Positions 56,429-64,000 of a stretch of DNA of 64,000 bases are shown piece after piece. The notes beneath the pieces were generated by a model. The model had not been told where the DNA came from, searched no databases, and saw nothing but the letters and a program-made list of their open reading frames with translations. The stretch is from Fulvia fulva (taxonomy: Eukaryota > Ascomycota > Dothideomycetes > Mycosphaerellales > Mycosphaerellaceae), in NCBI RefSeq assembly GCF_020509005.1, contig NC_063023.1, positions 310,001-374,000 on the forward strand, given 5' to 3'. The translations under genes and the position numbers were made by a program. The first letter of the stretch is position 1, and each line of letters begins with the position of its first letter.

Positions 56429-58402
56429 CTACGGAGGTGGAGGATAAGCACCATATCTATACGGTGGAGGTGGTGCGTAGCCAGGGGGTGGATAACCGCC
56501 ATAACCGAATGGCATGTGAAGTGGTGCTATTGGTGCTACTGGTGCCGTAACCACCGGTGTAATATTCACTAGTGCAGCGACAGGTGTCGGTGTATTAGGC
56601 TCGTTGTTCTTGCTGCCCTTATTCTGCTTCAATGAGGCCATCTTATGCATCTCCCTCACCTGCTTAGCAATATCAAGTGGCAGCTGCTACATAATAACAG
56701 CGGCAGCATCAGGCTTGTTGTCGTTATAGGCTTCCTTCACTCGGGCGTACCAGTCTCGTATGTGTCTACCGAGCACGGCGTGGTGCTTACCACCTTCAAC
56801 AAGACAGCCGATATGGCCGGTACTAGCACGCTTCTTATTGTTGTACTGCCGGTCGCTACACTTGTAGAGCGTGAGCAGCTTCTAATAGTCGTTACGCATC
56901 TGCGTTATGGTCTCAAACTGGTTAACGATAGCCATGTTAGCCTGCGTGCTCTTCTTCTTATTCGGAAGCTGTGAAGCAGGTGGTGAGGACTCCTCGAAGC
57001 TCTCGTTACTAAGCAATAGCGGCGAGGACAGCAAGTCGTGGAGAGCCTGGTTGTTCCACTTCTCTATAATCTGAATAGTGACAGTGTGCTTCGTATACAC
57101 CGGAAGCAGTAGAAGGAGGTGTTCGTGCCAGCCGTCTATATCATCAAGAGGGAAGTCGTCTTGCTGTTCCTTCTGACCGTGCCGTTGCGCTATAAGCTTG
57201 CCACTGCGATCTTGCATATGATAGTGCATACCCTTAGCTTGGGCGTACTTCCGCACTATCTCCTCATTGCTATCGAACAGCTGCTGGATCTGGAGGGGGT
57301 CGCCATTAAATACACGCGTTGGTGCCGGTAGCTCCTTGCTCATGAACGTGAGTGTTGTCTTCACGCGGATAGGCTCTCGAATAGCAGCCGCCGTAGGCGT
57401 AGCAGACGGCGCAGGCGTAACAGCAGCGATTGGTGCAGCCGGTACGGGTGTCGAAGCAGCCGGAGTAGCTTGCAAATCGGCGACTTTCGTCGACGGCTGT
57501 TGTGACTGCGTTTCTGGCTCGATTTGGTCCATTCTTTTTTGAGGCTGTTCTCCTAATCGCTTAGATGAATTCTGTGTCTTCCTGGCTTTTTTTGACCGTG
57601 TGGGTGGCTGCTTTCCTTGTGTCGAAGGTGTTGGCCGTTTACGCTGTTGCGCCGGCTGCTTTCCGCCGAGCTTGAGCGTCACTCGCGGCTGCTGAGGTGG
57701 CTGCTGAGGAGCCTGCTGAGCAGCCTGCTGAATAGCCTCAGCGGTGTCGCCCTTCTTAGCACTGCTAGCAACGGGTGTAGGGTATATTGGAAGGCCCTTT
57801 TTAGGCGCAGATCTAGCCTTCTTCGATACCTGGTGCCCACCGGTGTGAGGTGTCTGTCGCTGCTGCTGTTCTTGAGCCTGCAATTGAGACTCCAGCGCAT
57901 CCTCCTCAGCAGCCTGGCTACGAGTCCTCATGTTCTGGACCAGCCCCATACACCCTCGATTCAAATCGTCTTCAGTACTATCACTGGTGATGTTGCTACT
58001 GATATATTGAGGCTCTGATTGTGTTGTCCACCGCCTGCTATCGCGTTGCAATGCGTCTTCCACAGGATCATAGGTTTGAGGATACTCTGGCAAATCCTGC
58101 TCTTGCTCTTCAGACTCGTATTCTGTCTCTTCATCCAAGAACTGCTCGTCCCACTCTTTCTGTGTATCAAAGGGTGTATCGACCGGAGGCGCAGGCGGCA
58201 GCGAGAAGTCCAGTCGGCGCTGTGTCTGTATAGTGGGTGTGGCGATAGGTGAATGACCTGGTGGAAGTGGAAGTGGTGACGAGGAGACGCGGGCTGGCAC
58301 CTCAGAGGGTTGCGCAACTTGCGACAGTGGTGAATACGACGGCCTGACCGGATCAACAGATACAACAACTTCAGGCGCATCAGACGAGCACTCAATGAAC
58401 AT
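56429..58402 (-). pseudogene. Broken Gln/Pro/Ala-rich gene of unknown function
   Basis: From ATG 58,402 (MFIECSSDAPE) the frame is open for 506 codons to TAG at 56,882-56,884. It then continues in phase through TAG at 56,687-56,689 to TAG at 56,429-56,431. Residues about 1-120 are Pro/Ser-rich, then acidic (EETEYESEEQEQDLPEY). Residues 150-350 are Gln/Lys/Pro/Ala-rich with basic clusters (GGKQPAQQRKRP, RSKKARK). A more ordered part near 370-470 reads PAPTRVFNGDPLQIQQLFDS, then HYHMQDRSGKLI and DGWHEHLLLLLPVY. Later a Gly/Tyr/Pro-rich tail repeats YPPP and YGGYPPPG. All stops fit CAG to TAG. I do not recognise a family. It lies beside the transposase and palindrome and may be an accessory gene of a mobile element. 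A start at 58,612 would overlap the argininosuccinate lyase promoter and is less likely. Confidence 0.55.
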
Positions 58403-58666
58403 GATAGGACTGCTGTATATAGAGAAACAAGGTGGTGGTGGTGTATTGCTATGGAATCTTGAAGTTTGGTGACCCCGGTCAAAATCCGTGCCGACCCTTC
58501 TGTCCCTTCGAATAGCGCAGCCGATAGATACACCGCCGCAGCGATAAGCCCAATGCTGCCGCCCTGGCAAGTTGCAACAAAAAGTCAGGCTGCTGCTGCC
58601 ATTGAGAGTCATCCTTTACACTGCGCACCAACTTGAGCAGCATAGACACCTCATCCAACTCGCATC
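58403..58666 (+). promoter_or_regulatory. Promoter and 5' UTR region of argininosuccinate lyase
   Basis: The 264 bp lies between the divergent starts of the broken gene and argininosuccinate lyase. It contains a GGT-repeat run near 58,431-58,442 and a CTGCTGCTGC run near 58,590. No Gcn4/CPC1-type TGACTCA was seen in it. Confidence 0.5.
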
Positions 58667-60383
58667 ATGGCACAGCACGACGCGCCCGCCCAGGGCAAAC
58701 TTTGGGGCGGCCGCTTCACCGGCGGTACCGACCCCGTCATGACTCAATACAACGAGTCCATCTACTTCGATCGCGCCTTCTACTCACACGACATTCGTGG
58801 AAGCATTGCATTTGCACGCGCGAACCAGAAAACAGGACTGCTGACAGAGCACGAATTCTCTGAAATTGAGCGCGGTTTCATGGAAGTTCTTCGAGAATGG
58901 GACGAGAATAAGTTTGTCATTCACCCAGGCGTCGATGAGGATATTCACACTGCTAATGAGAGGCGCTTGGGTGAGATTGTTGGCAAGGACATTGCAGGCA
59001 AGTTGCATACTGGCCGAAGCAGGAACGACCAGGTGGCAACTGATATGAGGTTGTGGTTGAGGCATCAGCTGGAGAACCTGGAAAGTTACCTCATCGCATT
59101 CTTGACGGTACGCACTTTTTGAAGGCATCGGGAGCCGAGCGGTGGCTGAGAAACCTCTGCTTTGCTCGAGATGGGCAATGCACGAAGCGCCAGCTCTTCA
59201 ATTGCTCCATTTTCCAAGCTAACAGCCCTATTTCGTAGGTCATCGCGGCGCGAGCTGAGAAGGAAATCGAGCACGTCATGCCAGGCTACACACATCTCCA
59301 ACGCGCACAGCCGATCCGCTGGAGCCACTGGATGCTCCTCTACGGCTCTTTCTTCGCCTCAGATCTCGAGAGACTGCGAGAAGTACGCAAGAGAATCAAC
59401 AAATCACCACTCGGATGCGGCGCCCTAGCAGGCAACCCTTTCAGCATCGATCGCGACGCAATCGCGCAGGAACTTGGCTTCGACGGCTTGATCATGAACT
59501 CCATGGCTGGAGTGGGCGATCGCGACTTCGTCATTGAGACAATGCAGTGGGGAACTATGCTCATGACACATCTCTCCCGCTGGGCAGAAGATCTCATCAT
59601 TTACAGCACTGGCGAGTTCGGCTTCGTCAAGCTGTCAGACACATACTCTACTGGATCATCGCTCATGCCGCAGAAGAAGAACCCAGATTCACTTGAGCTC
59701 ATCCGTGGCAAATCTGGCCGTGCTTTTGGACACATGACGGGTCTCATGATGTCTGTCAAGGGTATTCCATCGACGTACAACAAGGATCTACAGGAGTCTG
59801 TTGAGCCACTGCTGGATCACATCAAGACTGTCGGCGACAGCGTACAGATTGCCACGGGTGTCCTCTCGACACTGTCAATCTTCCCCGAGAACATGAAGAA
59901 GTCCCTGTCTCCGGATATGCTCGCCACCGACCTTGCAGACTACCTCGTTCGAAAGGGCGTACCTTTCCGCGAAACGCATCACATTTCAGGTATGCCATCT
60001 CCACATCGAACAGCAGCTGCTGAGGCACCGACGTGTGTTTCTCGACCATAACTAACACCCCTCTTTACATAGGCCAAGTAGTCCAACTCTCTGAAAACGA
60101 GAACGTTCCAATGGTAAGCACTGCACGACGCGCATCTCACTCCCCCGCAGCTTTGCTATCCAAAGCACTGACACAGCGCTCCCGGCATCAACTAACGCAC
60201 CCTCAACAGGATACGCTAACCTTCGAGCAACTCCAAAGCGTCGACTCTCGATTTGAAAAAGACGTTCTAGAAGTTTTCGACTACCAAAAGAGCGTAGAAA
60301 TGCGAAGCGCATCAGGCGGTACCAGTCGCTCCGCGGTACTGGAGCAGATCGAAGCCATCAAGAAGACTCTCGGGGCGTCTTAG
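58667..60383 (+). CDS. ARG4: Argininosuccinate lyase (EC 4.3.2.1), four exons
   Basis: Exons 58,667-59,107, 59,239-59,989, 60,073-60,113 and 60,210-60,383 give 468 aa, the usual length. The introns (131, 83 and 96 nt) begin GTACGC, GTATGC and GTAAGC and end TAG, TAG and CAG; intron 3 has an ACTAAC branch-like site. Exon 3 is only 41 nt. The enzyme splits argininosuccinate into arginine and fumarate, the last step of arginine synthesis, as a cytosolic homotetramer (family knowledge). Motifs: [12 protein letters not shown] near the N-terminus, [39 protein letters not shown], and the fumarase/aspartase-superfamily signature [12 protein letters not shown] with its mobile catalytic loop. All motifs are intact, with no RIP damage although a broken accessory gene lies directly upstream. 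Confidence 0.95.
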
Positions 60384-60914
60384 CAGGATCGCTTTCTCGA
60401 GAAGATTGAAATGGCAAGGCGACACACGCCGCCGACTAGCATCGGTTGCACGGCGATGGGGGCTCCCGAGTCCGATTGTAACCGAGCATTTGTTTCATTA
60501 GATGGAATGTACGGGGATGTATTGCTAGTGTTAGCTCTCAATGGGGTGGGCATGTGCTGAGTCGCTGAAGGGCTGTGTTGGAACATGATGGGCGTCTTTG
60601 AAGTTGAGCGCTGTAGGTTGTGATGTCGTACTCCGGCACTCGTCTCATGGCCACCAGAACAGCTGGCCAGTTTCTACCCTCCTTGAACGACTGAACCCAT
60701 TCGGAAAGCCGCGCTGACCACACGATTCGCACGTGCAAGCCAATTGACTCACCGCAAGCCTCATTCACGGCTAGCGCGACTTCGTCGGGTACATAAAGGT
60801 CGCCTCTCTCTCCATTTCTATCTGCCTTGCGCCAACTTCTCGCAATCTGGCATCGCTTGTCGGTCACATTACCCTTGCTCTCACCCTTACCTCCGCTGAC
60901 ATCTACAGACCACA
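60384..60914. other. Intergenic region after argininosuccinate lyase
   Basis: A 143-codon open frame lies on the minus strand (60,538-60,969). Its middle (WSARLSEWVQSFKEGRNW, VAMRRVPEYDITTY) looks moderately protein-like, but it overlaps the start of the next gene and has no recognised family, so it is not called. Confidence 0.35.
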
Positions 60915-61457
60915 GTGGCACCGCACGTACAGACTGAGACTCGCGAGGATCCGGGACCAGAGATAACACCGCTCGGCAGACTCGAACTCCTCCCTCCCGA
61001 GCTTCGCCTGAACATCTACGAAGCGGTCGTAGAAGACCTCACTACCACCAGCTTCTCCACCTCTCTTCTTGCGACCAGCAAAGCCATGCGCAACGAAGCT
61101 ATGAAGACCTAATTCACCCAACTCACCGCACTCACTAGAGATGCTATTATCTTCGCCTTGTCAAAGCGTCACGAGCATGAGTCGCTGGGCTTGAGAGTCT
61201 GGACGCCTTTCGTCTCCGCCATCATTGCTAAAGGACAGGCGGTCAAGTTCATCGAGGCGAGGGAGAAGCTGATAGAGGTAATGAAGAGGTCTGAAATGAC
61301 TGGCATCCAGGAGGAAATGGGCCTCGAGGATGAGGAGGCTATGGTGAAGGAGGTGTTCAGGATGATTGAGACGATCCTGAGGCGGATGCGGATGCGCAGA
61401 AGACGGGGGAGTCGTAGGATTCCTATATCTCTACACACTGCATGTGATCGGCTGTGA
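60915..61457 (+). pseudogene. F-box/2EXR-like small gene with a premature stop
   Basis: ATG 60,915 opens a frame with a motif typical of fungal 2EXR/F-box-like proteins, LELLPPELRLNIYEAVVEDL (residues about 22-41), followed by LLATSKAMRNEAM. A TAA at 61,110-61,112 ends it after 65 codons, but the same frame continues for 115 more codons (FTQLTALTRDAIIFAL, then helical charged sequence MTGIQEEMGLEDEEAM) to a stop at 61,455. The stop can be explained by CAA to TAA. Either it is a pseudogene or a short protein is made; a splice event removing the stop was not evident. Confidence 0.5.
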
Positions 61458-61970
61458 GGGTAGTGGTACTTCTCTAAACCTGATCGTCTCGATGATCAAG
61501 TTTTCACAAAAGCGCATTGCTCTCGATCTCCGTATACTACTCGACCTCCCTCATGATCCTCACCTCCTGCGTCAAGACAATCGCCTGCTCCATCACCACT
61601 CCCACCACTCCCTCTCCTCACGTCCCTTCATCGATCGAAACCCTCTTTGTTGGTAGAAGCTCTCTCCTTCATCCTCATACCGAATACGCTTTCGATGGCT
61701 TCATCGACCGCCTCACCTAGTCGCTTATGGTATATCATCAACGCCTCGTCACGGACGGCCTTGTTGACTTCGAGGAGTGGCGCTCAGAAGTAACTTGAGC
61801 GTTTTGGTACTGGTAGCTTGGCCAGTACGTAGGTAAGTGATCACCTGGTCAAGGGGGTACAGTAACGGCTGATGGAATGTTGGACTCGAGTGTATAATTG
61901 TGGACTTGTGGGCTTTTGAGACGAATTGAGATCAGCTGGAATGTGGCGAGGAGTCTTTGCATGGCATAAG
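61458..61970. other. Intergenic region, no feature seen
   Basis: Normal host composition with pyrimidine-rich stretches. No convincing frame, RNA or repeat. Confidence 0.5.
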
Positions 61971-61991
61971 TATATATATATATATATATAT
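61971..61991. repeat. (TA)n microsatellite, probable LINE D tail
   Basis: A run of ten TA units follows CATAAG on the plus strand. It lies at the expected 3' end of the minus-strand LINE D, so it is likely the simple-sequence tail of that element. Confidence 0.8.
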
Positions 61992-62289
61992 TGTTCATTA
62001 AGCTGTTGTGGTGCCTCCTGGCCCATGCAGCTGTTCTACGTACTTCTGCCTTACGAAGGGGAAACCGCTCGCGGTGAAAACCCCTCTCCTCTCCTATGCT
62101 ACTGTTGTCCGTTGTTTGCCTTCCCGCTTTCCTTATAGAGGGTGCACTAGTGTCATGGGCCTGCCCTGATGACTACCTTGTCTGCATTCCCTTGGTCTCC
62201 CTCCTCTTCTCCATCCACTCCTCCGTCTCGTTAGCTAGTTTAAAGTGGGTGAGGTATCCTTGTCTTAGGACCTAACGTGCTATCCTCTA

Positions 62290-64000
62290 TACGTCGCTCT
62301 TGTTCGTAACGATCGACTAGTAGTCGCGTCTAGCTGCTCTCGCTCTCTACGTGCTCCGCCCTTCTACCTACTGTAGGCACCGTACGACCATGTGTTCCGG
62401 GTTCTACGACGGGTAGCCACACTCGTACGCTAGGCTGTCTATGTCTAGGACGTTCCTCCTGTATAAGTAAGCCCTAAGCCCGATGTGTTCGGACCGGATT
62501 TGGATTGTTACGCTTGCTTCTGCCCTTATAAGGTCGCGGTATAGGAGGTAGTTATGTCTCTAGAAGGTTCGTAGGGCTGGGGGGCCTGTTCTCGCTAGCG
62601 GGTTGCTATTCCATTCCTGTTCCTATAGGCAGCCGGCTACCTACTCTACGAGGCTCTAGGACTTTCCCTTACTCCCCTTCTTTTCCCGGGTTCTTCGTTC
62701 CTCCTCCTCCCTCGCTAGCCACTCCGGCGTTCCTTATACTTTCCTAAAAACCCGTAGGTCGTCCCGCTTCTAACTCCTCCTTACGTACGGTCCTATACGT
62801 GGCCGGCTATATCTCTATGCGATTCGTACTGTCTTATCGTAGATAGTTTACTATACTAGGTACTCTATCGTCTTCGCCGTATATTAGATCCTTATCCCTT
62901 AGATGTAGTGACGGATAGGTAGTAACCCGGTCTCTATCTCGGCTACTCTCGTCGGTATAGTCTTATACGCTCCGAGAATTCTCCTTAAGTTACCTACTTA
63001 GGTTCGATTAAGAGGCTGTTCGATCCGTCGCGGCACTAGCTTATCGACTCCCCCCGTGCCCTAGATTTGTGCCCGTAAAGCATCGCTAGTCGAACGATTA
63101 CTTTATACATTATTCTTGCTTTGTCGAAGGTCGCCCTCTACGTTGACTTAGTAAGACGTGTTATTGATGCCTCGTTTACTTGTGCCCTATTCTAGGCTTT
63201 CTTGATCGGTAGGTTCTAGCTTAGCTTCGGGTCTAGCTAGATTCCTAGTACTTAGAGTTCGGGGGAGAGCTTCGTCTCGTATCCCTAGATTATTATAGTT
63301 ACCTACATGTTGTAGTAGGTCCTCGCTTTACTAAAGTAGATTAGCTAGTATTTCTCTAGGGCAAAACGGACGCCGTGGCGTCTAGCCTAGTCCTCGTATG
63401 CTCTATATCTCTCCGTAAGTAGTCTATAGTTTTCCTCCGTTATCGCGGACTAGGCTAGGATGTTTGTGTCGTCTACGAAGCCTAACGCCGAAGTCTAAGG
63501 GGACGTAAGTAAGGGGATAAGGTCGGCCAGAAAGATCAGGAATAGGATCGGGGATAGCGTAGGTCCTTAGGGGATTCCGGTCTCTACGTATACCCTTTCG
63601 GATTTATACCTCCCGAGGACTATTCTCGTAGTCCTCTCTTTAAGGAAGGAGTGTATAAATTTCGTGGCCTATACGGGGACTCCCTTCTGTCGGAGTATAT
63701 AGAGTAGTCTTTCGTAGGAGACGTTATCGAATGCTCCGGAGATGTCTAGGGAGAGTAGCGATACTGTTCTATTCCGTCTATAGTACTAGAGGGTTTGGAT
63801 CTGTTCGGTTATTAGTTCTATTACCGTAAGGGTTAAGCGGTTACTTCTCCCTCCTATCTATATCTCCGGGAGGATGTTGTTCTCCTCGACTAGTTTTATA
63901 AGTCTCTAGGCTACTACCTTCTCTAGGATCTTCCCTACTATGTTTAGGAGCGCAATCGGTCTATATAACTTAAGCCTGTTATAGTCTTCCTTCTATAGCT
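62290..64000 (-). pseudogene. LINE D ORF2, 3' part (RT to C-terminus), RIPped
   Basis: The minus-strand translation has TAG stops at expected Trp positions (TGG to TAG) while many CAG/CAA codons remain, because CA is depleted on the plus strand but TG is not. The RT catalytic strand FVDDTNILA survives. The 5' part is outside the window. Confidence 0.72.

Larger units (their letters stand above)
61971..64000 (-). mobile_element. LINE D (Tad1/I-like), minus strand, runs out of the window
   Basis: The minus strand reads LINE RT with FVDDTNILA near 63,451-63,486 (both Asp present), further RT at 63,500-64,000, and a C-terminal region with DSLAYECGYPS near 62,400-62,440, a Cys motif of LINE C-termini. 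The 3' UTR near 62,050-62,100 shares GAGGGGTTTTC and the following CGG-TTT-CC pattern with LINE A. The tail is the (TA)n run. RIP is weak at 61,990-62,280 and clear beyond. Confidence 0.78.

Noticed and set aside
58740..58746. TGACTCA, a Gcn4/CPC1-type site
   Set aside because: It lies inside exon 1 of argininosuccinate lyase (codons for Met-Thr-Gln), so it is probably coincidental.
60538..60969. 143-codon minus-strand frame after argininosuccinate lyase
   Set aside because: Partly protein-like but overlaps the start of the F-box-like gene and has no recognised family; not enough to call a gene.
1..64000. CRISPR arrays, bacterial operons, ribosome-binding sites, rRNA genes, biosynthetic gene cluster
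   Set aside because: The window is eukaryotic. No array of regularly spaced repeats, no rRNA-like sequence and no cluster of tailoring enzymes were seen.

Overview
The window is eukaryotic and fungal, most likely from a filamentous ascomycete. Genes have short introns with GT...AG ends, there are F-box and Vps4-associated proteins of fungal type, and much of the DNA carries the signature of repeat-induced point mutation (RIP): CpA and TpG have largely been converted to TpA while CpG is kept. A repeat-rich dothideomycete of the Mycosphaerellales kind would fit, but that placement is inference.

Layout. (1) 1-3719: 3' part of an apparently intact, non-RIPped Ty3/gypsy chromovirus. Between its pol and its 3' LTR it carries two antisense passengers: a tRNA-like gene and a 172-aa protein with a Zn2Cys6-type cysteine pattern. 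(2) 3720-43,225: a graveyard of RIPped elements. It holds a LINE 3' fragment, a saturated gypsy relic, a LINE with a solo LTR inside it, two copia fragments, and a three-layer nest. The nest is a copia element (18.7-34.5 kb) split by a LINE (19,480-30,615), which is itself split by a gypsy element (21,142-27,278); both insertions have target-site duplications. A fourth gypsy element (35,763-42,984) has 184-bp LTRs and a CAAAT duplication. (3) 43,225-61,500: a gene island. It holds a 765-aa coiled-coil protein, a helix-hairpin-helix-like protein, three related F-box-family genes, VFA1, argininosuccinate lyase (four exons) and a broken F-box-like gene. A 4.6-kb accessory block lies between the divergent VFA1 and argininosuccinate lyase genes: a DD34E transposase pseudogene, a ~180-bp palindrome and a broken Gln/Pro-rich gene. 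(4) 61,971-64,000: a minus-strand LINE whose RIP is weak at its 3' end and becomes strong and strand-asymmetric further in.

The host genes encode arginine biosynthesis (argininosuccinate lyase), ESCRT/Vps4 accessory function (VFA1) and F-box-type proteins. I see no metabolic gene cluster. The most unusual structures are the antisense passengers of the first retrotransposon, the RIP pattern that runs against insertion order in the nest, and the accessory block in the VFA1-argininosuccinate lyase promoter interval. All boundaries inside the RIPped DNA are approximate unless an LTR end or a target-site duplication is given.
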